NCBI GenBank assembly: GCA_963753165.1
Contig: CAVWBP010000018.1
Span: 1 to 64,000 of the forward strand
Direction: 5' to 3'
Source: JAKLQR01 sp963753165
GTDB taxonomy: Bacteria; Nitrospirota; Thermodesulfovibrionia; Thermodesulfovibrionales; SM23-35
Length of the DNA stretch: 64,000 nt
The notes under the pieces are model-generated. The model was not told the DNA's origin. It ran no database searches and was given only the letters and a program-made list of their open reading frames with translations. Positions 8,708 through 18,023 of this stretch are shown in pieces; position 1 is the stretch's first letter, and every line of letters begins with the position of its first letter. The position numbers and the translations under genes are program-made.

Positions 8708-9724
8708 TTGCGTGCGAATATCCTTGTAGAGCCAGGGAATATCCAGCTTCGCGAAATCAGAAACCCGCTTCCTTCCCATGGCGAATTAGTGATAAAAATC
8801 AGGGCAGCCCTCACCTGCGGCACCGACCTCAAGGCATATACAAGGGGTCATCCCGTAATCCCCATGCCGGGTGTTTTCGGACATGAGTTTTCCGGGGTAG
8901 TCTCAAATGTCGGAAAAGGCGTGAGAAGCTTCAGGGAGGGAGATGAAATCATGGCTGTCCACAGCGCTCCCTGCCTGTCCTGCAGGTACTGCAAAAAGAG
9001 ACTCTATAATCTTTGTGAGAATATCATGAATGCGAAAGTCCTCGGGGCATTCGCAGAGTACATCCTTTTGCCTCCTCATATCGTTGCGCAGAATGTATTC
9101 CATAAACCGAAAAACCTCTCGTTCGAAGAAGCCGCGTTCCTTGAACCACTCTCCTGCGTCGTTCACGCCATGGAACCGCTCTCCGTACAAAGAGGAGAAA
9201 CAGCCCTTATAATCGGATCCGGCCCGATCGGTCTTCTCCATCTTCTGCTTCTCAAAGAAAAAGGCGCCAGGGTGGCGATGATGGACATCAACAGAACCCG
9301 GCTTGTAACCGCAAAGAAATTCGGCGCTGAGAAAACATGCAGCCCTGAGAAGATTCTGAATCTGTCCCGGACGTTCACGAAGGGGATGGGATTCGATTTC
9401 GTTTTCGAATGTACGGGCATGCCTGAGGTTTGGGAAGCATCCGTGCATTATGTGAGAAGGGGTGGAACGGTCATCCTGTTCGGCGGCTGCAAATCCGGGA
9501 CAACGGTCACTTACGACACCGGGCGAATCCATTACGACGAGATTACCCTGAAGGGTGTTTTTCACTTCACGCCTCAAGACGTAAAAAAGGCATATGAACT
9601 CCTCTGTTCACGAAGGCTGAAAGTATCAAGACTGATATCAGGGAGATACCCGTTAGAGAAAATTCAGACGGCTTTCAAAAACCTCTCAAAAGGCAGAGGG
9701 ATAAAATATGCCATCATCCCCTGA
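8708..9724 (+). CDS. Zinc-dependent medium-chain dehydrogenase (first of a pair)
   Basis: 338 residues, MDR/alcohol-dehydrogenase superfamily, starting at TTG 8708. Catalytic zinc ligand region LTCGTDLKAY and GHEFSG, structural zinc cysteines in APCLSCRYCKKRLYNLC, and a Rossmann site GSGPIGLLH. The substrate is not readable from sequence. Sorbitol, threonine and polyol dehydrogenases share this layout. It overlaps the next dehydrogenase gene by 17 bases, so the two are translated together and may form a heteromer or act in sequence on one substrate. Confidence 0.88.
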   Translation: MRANILVEPGNIQLREIRNPLPSHGELVIKIRAALTCGTDLKAYTRGHPVIPMPGVFGHEFSGVVSNVGKGVRSFREGDEIMAVHSAPCLSCRYCKKRLYNLCENIMNAKVLGAFAEYILLPPHIVAQNVFHKPKNLSFEEAAFLEPLSCVVHAMEPLSVQRGETALIIGSGPIGLLHLLLLKEKGARVAMMDINRTRLVTAKKFGAEKTCSPEKILNLSRTFTKGMGFDFVFECTGMPEVWEASVHYVRRGGTVILFGGCKSGTTVTYDTGRIHYDEITLKGVFHFTPQDVKKAYELLCSRRLKVSRLISGRYPLEKIQTAFKNLSKGRGIKYAIIP

Positions 9725-10748
9725 ACATGAAAGCGCAAAACTATACAGTTTTCACGATATCCGCATCGAGGATGTCCCTGTCCCGGCGACAGGTCCTGAC
9801 GATGCATTGATCAGGACAAAAGCATGCGGGATATGTTCGGGCGACGTGATGCCCTGGTATATCGAGCAGAAAGCCCCTCTTGTACCCGGTCATGAGCCCG
9901 CAGGCGAGATTGTCGAAGTCGGGAAAAATGTGACCTCTTTCCGTCCCGGGGACAGGGTCTTCGTTCATCACCACGCGCCATGTTTTTCCTGTCGTTTCTG
10001 CAGACGGGGTGATTATGTGCAATGTGCTACATGGAGAAATACGAAGATCATTCCGGGCGGAATCTCTGAATTCATTCTCGTGCCGCATACAAATCTCGAA
10101 AACGATACGCTTATTCTTCCCGACACACTGAGCTATGAGGACGGCACACTGACAGAACCGACTGCCTGTGTGGTGAAGGCATTGAAAAGAGCGCGGATAC
10201 TGCAGGGAGACACAGTGCTGGTCATCGGCCTCGGGGTAATGGGGCTGCTGCACGTCCTGCTCGCGAGAAAATATGGCGCCGGGAAAATTATCGGAGCCGA
10301 TATGGTCCCATACCGCCTTGAAAAAGCAAGACAGTTCGGAGCCGACGGAGTGATCAACATTCTGAGGGAAGATCTCATCGGATCGCTCAAAGACCTGACA
10401 AAAGGAGAAATGGCGGATCTTGTTGTTGTTGGACCGAACAGTGCAGAGGCAATGCAGCAGGGGATCTCAGCTGCCGGCGCAGGAGCACGGGTTCTGTTCT
10501 TTACGCCGGCAAAACCCGGGGAAAAACTCACGCTTGAGCCGAATATACTTTATTTCCGGGATATCAGCATAATAACAAGCTATTCATGCGGACCGCCTGA
10601 TACGGCAGATGCGCTCGAAATAATCGAAGAAGGGGTGGTCAGGGCTGAAAAGCTCGTGACTCACAGGTTCCCGATAGAGAGAACCGCAGAGGCCTTCAGG
10701 CTGACGGCTGAAGCAAAGGATTCGCTGAAGAGTGTTGTTGTGTTCTAA
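9708..10748 (+). CDS. Zinc-dependent medium-chain dehydrogenase (second of a pair)
   Basis: 346 residues, same superfamily as its neighbour but clearly diverged. It has CGICSGDV and GHEPAG for the catalytic zinc, APCFSCRFCRRGDYVQC for the structural zinc, and the nucleotide-binding GLGVMGLLH. The start overlaps the end of the first dehydrogenase by 17 bases. Arrangement as an overlapping pair suggests a shared pathway, perhaps sugar or polyol oxidation/reduction. A following cupin gene may be part of the same unit. Confidence 0.88.
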   Translation: MPSSPEHESAKLYSFHDIRIEDVPVPATGPDDALIRTKACGICSGDVMPWYIEQKAPLVPGHEPAGEIVEVGKNVTSFRPGDRVFVHHHAPCFSCRFCRRGDYVQCATWRNTKIIPGGISEFILVPHTNLENDTLILPDTLSYEDGTLTEPTACVVKALKRARILQGDTVLVIGLGVMGLLHVLLARKYGAGKIIGADMVPYRLEKARQFGADGVINILREDLIGSLKDLTKGEMADLVVVGPNSAEAMQQGISAAGAGARVLFFTPAKPGEKLTLEPNILYFRDISIITSYSCGPPDTADALEIIEEGVVRAEKLVTHRFPIERTAEAFRLTAEAKDSLKSVVVF

Positions 10749-10814
10749 CTCATTCATGCAGACATTGTTCAATATTTTATTGAACTCGATAGATTATGAA
10801 GAGGATGTTCAGGA

Positions 10815-11301
10815 ATGAAAAAAAACACTGTTAAAGCCCTTCTCGTGCGACTGGCAAAAGAAACCGGTCGACAAAGGAGAAACAAAAAAAATAAATAAGA
10901 CAACCCTGTACCGGTTTAAAGGCGACTTCGCCTGGCACGGGGTGAAGATCGAAGAATACAAACCAGTGGGAGAAGACTGGTCCAGGATGATACGGCAGAC
11001 GTTGATCGGCAATCACGGGGAATCGACCAAATTCCATATACGATATTTCGAGATTGCCCCCGGCGGTTACAGCAGCTTCGAGACCCACAGGCATGAACAC
11101 GTCGTCATAGGTATCAGGGGAGAAGGCGTCTGCACCGTAAAGAAAAAGAAATACGCAATCGGTTTCCTCGATACCCTCTATATCGAACCCTCAGCCCCCC
11201 ACCAGCTCACAAACCCCTTCAAAGAACCATTCGGCTTCTTCTGCATTGTGAACGCAAAAAGGGACAGGCCAAAAAGAATCGTTCACAAAAAAACCTCATG
11301 A
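10815..11301 (+). pseudogene. Cupin-domain protein, apparent frameshift in an eight-A run at its start
   Basis: The cupin core lies in 10942-11301, with FETHRHEHVVIGIRGEG and a C-terminal HQLTNPF segment, two His-containing cupin motifs that bind metal. The frame is open up to a stop at 10816-10818 and has no ATG. The ATG at 10815 is in another frame. Removing one A from the run at 10818-10825 joins MKKTLLKPFSCDWQ to the cupin and gives 161 residues. Alternatively translation starts at GTG 10942 (119 residues). The role is unknown; small cupins often act in sugar or thiol metabolism. It follows the dehydrogenase pair. Confidence 0.65.
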
Positions 11302-11336
11302 GGGATACTGTTCGATTTGGAAATTGAGCGGTAGCC

Positions 11337-12197
11337 CTATCCCTGATTATTTTTGATACCAATGCCTTTCAATATTTTTCTGAATATCAACCCCGCACCG
11401 GACTTCACCGGGCTCTGATACCGTGATTCATTCTCCAGGTATAACAGTCTTCCCTTGTCACGCCATTCCTGCGAGGCTATTCTGAAAATAGATTCAACAT
11501 GGATCTGCTTCCTGATCTCCTCAGAAAGACAACTCAGGTAAGCCGGAAAAAAGACTGTTTCTATAAGCTTCTCGACCATAAATTCCTTCCCTCCCCTGTA
11601 GATTCGCCTTAAATCCTTGATCATACCCTGCACGGAGGGAGAAGTATGAAGCTCAGCCCTGTCAAGGTCGACAAAGGAGAACAGAAAATCCTGGCCGTTC
11701 TTCTGCACCAGTATATTGAACCATTTGAGGTCGCTGTGCACAGCGCCTGCCAGATGCCATTGGGCCAGAGTGCCGGCGAGTTGACGGAAGAGCGTCTCAT
11801 ATTCTTCTTCATATACCCTGCGCCTGCAGAGAAAGCCGAGATTTTCCGAATCATGGACCACGGAAGAGACGAAAAACGAAAGTTTCTGCTTCAATGAAGG
11901 CTCGGAATAATCGAAAGGCTCCGGTACCGGCAGACCTTTTTCATATAATACCGTATTTTTCTGCCACAGATTTTTTGCCCTGCTGCGGTAAAGCAGCTGT
12001 TTCAAAAGATCGACCCGGCCCCGGTAATTGAACCGTTTCACGAGCAGTGGGCCATTATACCCGATGCATGTGCCGTTCAGGATACCTACAGTCGATGCAC
12101 GGTCATCTTTCTTTCGCAGAAAAGATTCCCCGTGTTCCATGTGAAAATCTAACTCTTCCGGTTGGAGGGAAATACGTTCCAATTTGCGTCTTCTCAT
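11337..12197 (-). CDS. LPS core kinase-like protein (Kdo/heptose kinase superfamily)
   Basis: 286 residues of the RIO/WaaP-type protein-kinase-like fold. The catalytic loop is GAVHSDLKWFNILV (His154, Asp156, Asn161) and the metal-binding segment is FVDLDR (Asp177, Asp179). The N-terminal lobe has LLVKRF with the ATP-lysine. These enzymes phosphorylate sugars in the LPS inner core at the cytoplasmic face. It lies between the dehydrogenase/cupin group and a cardiolipin-synthase-like gene. Family call good, exact acceptor sugar unknown. Confidence 0.8.
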   Translation of the reverse strand: MRRRKLERISLQPEELDFHMEHGESFLRKKDDRASTVGILNGTCIGYNGPLLVKRFNYRGRVDLLKQLLYRSRAKNLWQKNTVLYEKGLPVPEPFDYSEPSLKQKLSFFVSSVVHDSENLGFLCRRRVYEEEYETLFRQLAGTLAQWHLAGAVHSDLKWFNILVQKNGQDFLFSFVDLDRAELHTSPSVQGMIKDLRRIYRGGKEFMVEKLIETVFFPAYLSCLSEEIRKQIHVESIFRIASQEWRDKGRLLYLENESRYQSPVKSGAGLIFRKILKGIGIKNNQG

Positions 12198-12343
12198 TGT
12201 TGATGATTATAGCAAAGCATAGGGTTCAAAATATCGCACAAGTCTCCTGATAACATTTATCCTTTCGAAGAGCCACTGCGGCGACTTTCCATAGTGAAGA
12301 GGGCATGTCGCTGTGCCTGTCTTCGGTATATATCCTCTCTTTT

Positions 12344-13507
12344 CTACAACCTCCTTCGAAACAATGCAAAAAAGTGCTCAAAGATTTTTTCAAGCAAAGG
12401 CCTTCCCTTCCACTTTTCGAGCATAATCTTCTGGGACTGTCTTAAATCCTCCTCAAAAATATCCGTCATCTGTTTTCCAAAATCCTCATCTATGATGCCA
12501 ACGTTTCCTTCATCGTTCCGCCTGAGTGACTGGAAATCGAGATTCGCCGAACCGATGACGCTCCATCTTCCATCGAAAACCGCTGTTTTGGCATGGAGGA
12601 TGTCCCCCATGTAGGTATGTATCTCGACACCGGCCTTGAGGAGCTTTGTGAAAAAAGCCCTTGCTGCATAATGCGCTGCGGTAATGTCCGTCTTACCGGG
12701 CAAAAGTAATTTTACCGTCACCCCCCTCGCCACTGCCTCTTCGAGAACCTGGAGCATGCGCCTGCTCGGGGTAAAGTATGCAGTGGTGAAACAGATCGAT
12801 TTCCTGGCCTGCGTAATACTGTAATAGAGGAGCTTTCGCATTTTTCTTCTCCCCCGCGAGGAGCTCGCAAAGATCGGGATAACCGGAAGCCCGTGAGGGA
12901 TGACTTCGGCTTCTCTGGTGGTTTCTATGGAACAGTGTTTCCAGATACACCAGCTTTTTGTGAATATGTTGAGGAGCGTTTTTGCGATCGGGCCTTCAAG
13001 TATTATTCCGGTATCTCTCCAGCCCCGTATCCGTTTCAGTCTATGGTATCCCCGGTACTCATTCGCGATATTTAAGCCCCCTGTGAAGGCCTTCACGCCG
13101 TCCAGGATGATAAGCTTTTTGTGGTCCCGGTAAACATATGCGAGAGGGGATAACCACTGAAAAGGACGGGACGCCCGGATATTGACACCGGCTTCTTTCA
13201 ATTTCCTCCAGAAGCTGAACGGTGTTCCGAATGAACCGAAATGGTCATAAAGGACATAAACTTTGACCCCTTCCGATGCTTTCTGCCGGAGGATCTCTGC
13301 CAATTCATTCCCTGTCTCGTCATTCCTGAAAATATAGAATTCAAGACAGATTACCTCCCTTGCGTTTCTCACTGCATCAAAGATCGTCTGGAAAGATTCA
13401 TGGCCTTTCCAGAGAAGGGTCACCCTGTTCCCGTCGGTGAAGGGAGTACCGTATATCCGTTCGATCGCTTCTTTCGTAAAGGCGGAATGTACAACATTAT
13501 TTTCCAT
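12344..13507 (-). CDS. Cardiolipin synthase-like phospholipase D-family protein
   Basis: Start chosen at ATG 13507, giving 387 residues. An upstream extension to 13633 has low-complexity coding and would overlap the pepA promoter region. Two HKD motifs are present: HKKLIILD at 129-136 and HAKTAVFD at 305-312, each followed by a GG/N or GSANLD segment, as in ClsB-like cardiolipin synthases. There are no N-terminal membrane segments, so it resembles the short ClsB type. It would join two phosphatidylglycerols or swap head groups at the inner membrane. Divergent from pepA. Confidence 0.85.
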   Translation of the reverse strand: MENNVVHSAFTKEAIERIYGTPFTDGNRVTLLWKGHESFQTIFDAVRNAREVICLEFYIFRNDETGNELAEILRQKASEGVKVYVLYDHFGSFGTPFSFWRKLKEAGVNIRASRPFQWLSPLAYVYRDHKKLIILDGVKAFTGGLNIANEYRGYHRLKRIRGWRDTGIILEGPIAKTLLNIFTKSWCIWKHCSIETTREAEVIPHGLPVIPIFASSSRGRRKMRKLLYYSITQARKSICFTTAYFTPSRRMLQVLEEAVARGVTVKLLLPGKTDITAAHYAARAFFTKLLKAGVEIHTYMGDILHAKTAVFDGRWSVIGSANLDFQSLRRNDEGNVGIIDEDFGKQMTDIFEEDLRQSQKIMLEKWKGRPLLEKIFEHFFALFRRRL

Positions 13508-13594
13508 ACTATCATGATTGCCGAAATAGATTTTTCTGTCAATGAAACTAATCGTGGATATTTCCCGGATAAATTGGATACAATTAAAAGTTAC

Positions 13595-15046
13595 ATGAAT
13601 GTGGGCATAAAAAACATAAGAGAGCGTGATCACCGATGTGATGCGCTTATCCTTCCATTCTGCCAGGAAGACCCCGGTGTCTATAAGTCAATAAGCCCTT
13701 CAACCTCCCGTCTTATCAGGAAAATATTCCGCAGGGAATTCAGTGGAAAACTGCACGAACTTCTTCTGGTTCCGTCCCCTGAAGACGTGAAACCTGAACG
13801 TATCCTCTTTGTCGGGATCGGGAAAAGAGACGAGGTTTCCCCCGAGAAAGTGAGACAGTCCGGCGGCAAAGCAGCCTCGTATGCGCAGAATCTCGGGTTA
13901 AGAACCATTGCCTTTTCCACGGAAGTGCTTTCTTCCCTGAAAATCTCTCCTGCGATATTTCTCGAAGGAGCGTTGCTCGGAACATACAAGTTCAGGAAGT
14001 ACAGCACGGAAAACGATAAAAAAGCTCTTTCGCATATCACCGTGCTTTCGAAGGCAAGTTCCGGTCTGCTCGACGAGGTCCGCTCTGTGCAGGCAGTCTC
14101 TTCCTCGGTCCTGTTCGCGCGGGATTTAATTAATACTCCTGCGAACGATATGACGCCTTCTCATCTCGCAAACGTTGCACGTTCTCTGAGGGGGAAAAAC
14201 CTTTCGGTGAAAGTAATCGGGAAGAGGGATGCTGCGAAACTCGGCATGGGCGCCTATCTCTCTGTTGCGAAGGGCTCGGAGGAGCCTCCTAAATTCATCA
14301 TCCTCCACTATAAGGGCAATAGGAAAAAACCGCTCGTCCTCATAGGCAAGTCGATCACCTTCGACAGCGGAGGGCTGTCCCTCAAACCTGCCGAGGGGAT
14401 GGAAAAAATGAAATATGACATGGCAGGGGGCGCTGCGGTGCTCGGCGTTTTCAGGGCTGTCTCTCAATTGAAGCTCCCGGTTCACCTCGTCGGGATACTC
14501 CCGGCTACCGAGAACCTGCCGGGCGGCTCCGCAACCAAACCGGGGGATGTCATACGCACACTCGGGGGGAAAACCATCGAAATTGTAAATACCGATGCAG
14601 AAGGACGCATGACCCTGGCCGATGCGCTCGGATATGCGAAACGATTCAGTCCTTATGCTATGATAGATATAGCGACCCTTACGGGTGCCTGTGCCATTGC
14701 ACTCGGTCAAGGGGCTGTCGCGATGATGGGAAACAACAAGGAATTAATGGATACAATCCGGAAAGCAGGACATACGACATACGAACGGGTATGGGAAATG
14801 CCGCTTTTCGATGAATACAGAGAATATATCAAGAGTGATATTGCCGACCTCAAGAATACAGGAGGCAGGGCCGGATCACTGTCCACCTCCGCATATTTTC
14901 TCAAAGAATTCGCAGGAGAGATACCATGGGCGCACCTCGATATCGCGGGGACTGCCTGGTCTGAAAAAGACAGGCCTTATGTCCCGAAAGGCGCCGCAGG
15001 TATCGGAGTAAGGCTTCTCACCAACGTAATCAGTGAGTCAATATGA
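13595..15046 (+). CDS. pepA: Leucyl aminopeptidase (M17)
   Basis: 483 residues from ATG 13595. The metal-binding/catalytic segment GKSITFDSGGLSLKP (Lys252, Asp257) and NTDAEGRMTLAD at 332-343 are the M17 signatures. It removes N-terminal residues from peptides, binding two metals in a hexamer. One odd point: GKSITFD has Ser where the family usually has Gly. Its stop overlaps the ATG of the next, secreted protein by four bases, which suggests a shared transcript. Confidence 0.95.
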   Translation: MNVGIKNIRERDHRCDALILPFCQEDPGVYKSISPSTSRLIRKIFRREFSGKLHELLLVPSPEDVKPERILFVGIGKRDEVSPEKVRQSGGKAASYAQNLGLRTIAFSTEVLSSLKISPAIFLEGALLGTYKFRKYSTENDKKALSHITVLSKASSGLLDEVRSVQAVSSSVLFARDLINTPANDMTPSHLANVARSLRGKNLSVKVIGKRDAAKLGMGAYLSVAKGSEEPPKFIILHYKGNRKKPLVLIGKSITFDSGGLSLKPAEGMEKMKYDMAGGAAVLGVFRAVSQLKLPVHLVGILPATENLPGGSATKPGDVIRTLGGKTIEIVNTDAEGRMTLADALGYAKRFSPYAMIDIATLTGACAIALGQGAVAMMGNNKELMDTIRKAGHTTYERVWEMPLFDEYREYIKSDIADLKNTGGRAGSLSTSAYFLKEFAGEIPWAHLDIAGTAWSEKDRPYVPKGAAGIGVRLLTNVISESI

Positions 15047-15861
15047 AACTTTTCAAGCTAGTTTTATTGATTTCTGTGCTGTTCGTACCTTCAGCAGCGT
15101 TTGCATGGGGCCCGTTGACCCATATCTATCTGGGAAATGAAATCCTGGCATTCGGCTCCCTGATCCCGGCAGGGATATTCGAGGTTATCAGGAGATACAG
15201 AAAAGATTTCATCTACGGGAATATCATGGCTGACATTGTCGTCGGGAAAAAATACCTTCCTGAGCATAAGAATTCACATAACTGGGACGTAGCCTTCGAG
15301 CTGTTCAAAGCAAGCAGAACACGCCAGCAAAAGGCATTTGTGTACGGGTATATGAGCCATCTCGCTGCCGACACGGTAGCGCATAATATTTATACCGCCG
15401 ATAAAAAGAATTTCGGCCACACGCTCTTCGAACTAAAAGCTGATTGCATCATTGACAAAAAATACTGGCTCCTCGCAAGAGGGATAGACAGAAAAACCCA
15501 GGTAAGGAACGATTCATTCCTGGAAAATTCGCTCGACAGTTTCATCTTCTCCTTCCGGACAAATAAGCGGATTCTCAAAAGCATGGTATTTCTCTCTGTA
15601 TTCAACCGGGAAAAAGTAGGCGATTTCATAGACAGGAACCTGATAACCTCACTCCCGCCAAGAGACAAAATCGAAGGACTCCATGAGGAATCACTCAATA
15701 AAATCATAGACCTTTTCCAGAACTGGGAGAAATCCGAAGTCCTGAAGGAAAATCCCAACGGAATCAGTTTGCGGAGACGCCTCTTAAAGAAGCAGCTGAC
15801 CGCGTACCTTTTGAAATCTCATAGAAAACGTATGCTTCAAAATATAAGGTATAACTTATAG
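15043..15861 (+). CDS. Exported zinc-dependent phospholipase C-like protein
   Basis: 272 residues with a clear signal peptide ending at AFA-W (about residue 21). The mature N-terminal Trp22 and His27, followed by GNIMADI (Asp64), NSHNW (His79) and MSHLAADTVAHN (His106, Asp110, His114), match the zinc-ligand pattern of the zinc-dependent phospholipase C fold. It would act in the periplasm or outside. The ATG overlaps the pepA stop. The substrate is not determined. This family often sits among envelope genes. Confidence 0.75.
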   Translation: MKLFKLVLLISVLFVPSAAFAWGPLTHIYLGNEILAFGSLIPAGIFEVIRRYRKDFIYGNIMADIVVGKKYLPEHKNSHNWDVAFELFKASRTRQQKAFVYGYMSHLAADTVAHNIYTADKKNFGHTLFELKADCIIDKKYWLLARGIDRKTQVRNDSFLENSLDSFIFSFRTNKRILKSMVFLSVFNREKVGDFIDRNLITSLPPRDKIEGLHEESLNKIIDLFQNWEKSEVLKENPNGISLRRRLLKKQLTAYLLKSHRKRMLQNIRYNL

Positions 15862-15863
15862 AA

Positions 15864-16127
15864 ATGATTAGAACTACCAATAAAATAACAATTTTTCTGC
15901 TTAGTGCACTTCTTACCATGAGTCCGGTCATCGTGCTCGGGTTAGACTCGCCGAAAGATATCATTGAACAAAGGTGCAGCAATTGTCACTCGACAGGAAT
16001 GGTCTATGGTGCGAAAAAAAGTGAAGAAAACTGGGAGAAGACCATCGACCGTATGATCAGCTATGGCGCAAAGCTCTCAGAGAATGAGCGTGAAGCCATA
16101 ATTCATTATCTCTCAGAAAAAAAGTAG
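15864..16127 (+). CDS. Small monohaem c-type cytochrome
   Basis: 87 residues with an N-terminal signal segment (ITIFLLSALLTMSPVIVLG) and one haem site CSNCH (Cys38, Cys41, His42). The rest is helical with a possible distal Met in DRMISYGAKLSENE. It begins three bases after the previous gene, so is probably cotranscribed. Such small periplasmic cytochromes shuttle electrons to terminal reductases. The partner is not in the window. Confidence 0.88.
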   Translation: MIRTTNKITIFLLSALLTMSPVIVLGLDSPKDIIEQRCSNCHSTGMVYGAKKSEENWEKTIDRMISYGAKLSENEREAIIHYLSEKK

Positions 16128-16184
16128 TCGATTCCCGATAAGTTGCAGTAATTTCGAGCGGTATCTTCTGAAATTTCCCCTTTT

Positions 16185-16901
16185 TCATGCAGACTGAGAA
16201 TACCGTTGCAAGATTTTTCGGATCGTTTCCGCCAAAAGCGAAGGTGTTGTTTTCATTTTAATAAGAAATTCATCAGCACCGGCGCCTATAACCTTCTCCC
16301 TCACTTCAGGGGTTTCTAACGCAGAGAAAATGATCACAGGAATCTTCTTCCAGTCAGGGTTCTCTTTCAGTGTTGAAAGAAACTCATATCCGTCCATCTT
16401 TTCCATAGAAAGATCGAACAATATAAGGTTCGGAAGGGTCTCCTTCAAAATTCGTTGCGCTTCCCCTGCCTCCTTTGCCTCAAAAACAAAAAACCCTTCA
16501 TGCAGGAGCGTTTTTTTATAAATTTGCCGTGATATTTCGTTTTCATCAATAAGAAGGATATTGCTTTTTCTGTCTGTCGCATCAACGGAGTGTTCCCGTA
16601 CATGATGCACCAGTCTTTGAATTGTTTTCTTCTGCTCATCGGTCAAATCTAAAAACTGCAGCCCGATACCGATGCCCGGTTCATTGTGTCTGATTTCTGC
16701 TTTCACGGTTAAGGGCTTCCCTTTTATGGGAAGTGTCACCTGCACTACCCTTTTTTCTTCAAATGAACGACCGGTATAGAGATATATGCCTCCTTCACTG
16801 ATGTCTATGCACTGGAATGCCATTTTTCCGTCAACCAGTATGTTTCCCTGTATCGGAAATCTTTTCTTTCCCCTGCGTTCCTTTTTATGCTGGTCGCTCA
16901 T
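16185..16901 (-). CDS. PilZ domain-receiver fusion protein
   Basis: 238 residues. Residues 8-90 form a PilZ domain (RRGKKRFPI, then DISEGGIYLY), the c-di-GMP binding type. Residues 112-235 form a response-regulator receiver (ILLIDENE, phospho-Asp in LILFDLSMEKMDG, and Lys in IKMKTT). The PilZ domain is N-terminal to the receiver, the reverse of common receiver-output order. Likely a signalling node joining c-di-GMP to a kinase. No cognate kinase is next to it. Confidence 0.85.
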   Translation of the reverse strand: MSDQHKKERRGKKRFPIQGNILVDGKMAFQCIDISEGGIYLYTGRSFEEKRVVQVTLPIKGKPLTVKAEIRHNEPGIGIGLQFLDLTDEQKKTIQRLVHHVREHSVDATDRKSNILLIDENEISRQIYKKTLLHEGFFVFEAKEAGEAQRILKETLPNLILFDLSMEKMDGYEFLSTLKENPDWKKIPVIIFSALETPEVREKVIGAGADEFLIKMKTTPSLLAETIRKILQRYSQSA

Positions 16902-16968
16902 ATCCCCATTATACTGTGCAGGGAGCCTATCTGCAATTTTTCCCTTTCCTGAAGCTTGTTTTCCTGTT

Positions 16969-17007
16969 GAATTACCTCAGAAACCGCCCCGGCTTCTGAG
17001 GTAATTC
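16969..17007. repeat. 14-bp perfect inverted repeat with G+C-rich loop
   Basis: GAATTACCTCAGAA at 16969-16982 and TTCTGAGGTAATTC at 16994-17007 frame the loop accgccccggc. No T-run follows, so it is not a classic intrinsic terminator. It lies between two divergently transcribed genes. Confidence 0.55.
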
Positions 17008-17029
17008 CCGTACTCCTCAATTAAAAAAA

Positions 17030-17058
17030 TTGCTAAAATAGTGTATGGGCTATATGAT
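17030..17058 (+). promoter_or_regulatory. Sigma-70-like promoter
   Basis: TTGCTA (17030-17035) and TATGAT (17053-17058) are separated by exactly 17 bases and precede the membrane-protein gene at 17126. This is a plausible but unproven promoter. Confidence 0.5.
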
Positions 17059-17125
17059 ATTCTGCAACGCCAAATATAAGTTTTAGAAGAAGCTCCTCAA
17101 TTCTCAAAAAAAGAGCACTAATAAA

Positions 17126-17860
17126 ATGAAATATAGTGAAACAGACTTAACGGAAGCGACCAAAATAATCTCTTATTTGCGAACGATTCGTATTTATGCT
17201 GCTACTATATTATTTTCAAGTCTTCTCTATTTAGGGTTAAAAATTATTAATCATACAGAGGGTACTGAGCTATATCTTCTTTACTGTTTTACCGGCATTT
17301 TTATTTTAGGAAGCCTTTCTGCTCTTATCCGCCTTAATTACAAAACAGCCAGTATTTATGGGTTAAGTTATATTATTGCCGGTGTCATTTACTCATTTTC
17401 CATACTCTATTATCAGGGTAAAACACAGGCCTTTTTTACAACAATTGGTTTTATTGCAGGCCTTATAATTATTAGACATGGAGTAAGCGTAGCGTTTGGC
17501 AATCGTTCACAAGAGGCATTTTCAAGGGTTAATCAAAAAAAGGTTTCATTTATAAACAACTTGCTGGTTGGACTAAAACAATCCCTTCCCAATGAAAAAG
17601 ATGTAATTCATTGCACTTATACTGACGATAAGGGAAAGAAGATAAAATTAAAAATTAAGTTACTCGACGACGTCATTTGTTTTCTTGTAAGTGCACAGTC
17701 TGCTCCACTTTTTTTTGATCGGAATAATGTTTTTATTTCTGAAATTGAAAACAATCCGAATTTCTTAACTGTATCCATTATTGTAGATAATCATGATTGG
17801 TTAGAAGCTGAAATGAAATTGGATGACTTTAAGAAATATGAGGCATGGAAAGACCTTTGA
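17126..17860 (+). CDS. Membrane protein of unknown function
   Basis: 244 residues. Four hydrophobic helices between residues 20 and 125 (ATILFSSLLYLGL, LLYCFTGIFILGSL, IYGLSYIIAGVIYSF, TTIGFIAGLIII) are followed by a soluble C-terminal domain rich in beta-like segments. No family recognised. Its coding sequence is visibly more A+T-rich than the genes on either side and it stands alone between an inverted repeat and trmJ, so it may be acquired. The RBS is weak. Confidence 0.65.
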   Translation: MKYSETDLTEATKIISYLRTIRIYAATILFSSLLYLGLKIINHTEGTELYLLYCFTGIFILGSLSALIRLNYKTASIYGLSYIIAGVIYSFSILYYQGKTQAFFTTIGFIAGLIIIRHGVSVAFGNRSQEAFSRVNQKKVSFINNLLVGLKQSLPNEKDVIHCTYTDDKGKKIKLKIKLLDDVICFLVSAQSAPLFFDRNNVFISEIENNPNFLTVSIIVDNHDWLEAEMKLDDFKKYEAWKDL

Positions 17861-18023
17861 AACGATTAAATAGAATAGTAAGTTGGAGAATATTTAGCCA
17901 GAGCCTCTGATATATTTTTTGAAGTCTGGGAACTGCACCAGGAATTGCAGACTTACACCTTTAGTGCTCCCTGAAATTCCACTCTTCCCAAAACAGATAA
18001 AATGGTATAGATTACAACCAGAT

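Noticed and set aside
8903..9577. 224-codon minus-strand frame opposite the first zinc dehydrogenase
   Set aside because: It is antisense to a well-supported MDR enzyme and lacks domain signatures or an RBS.
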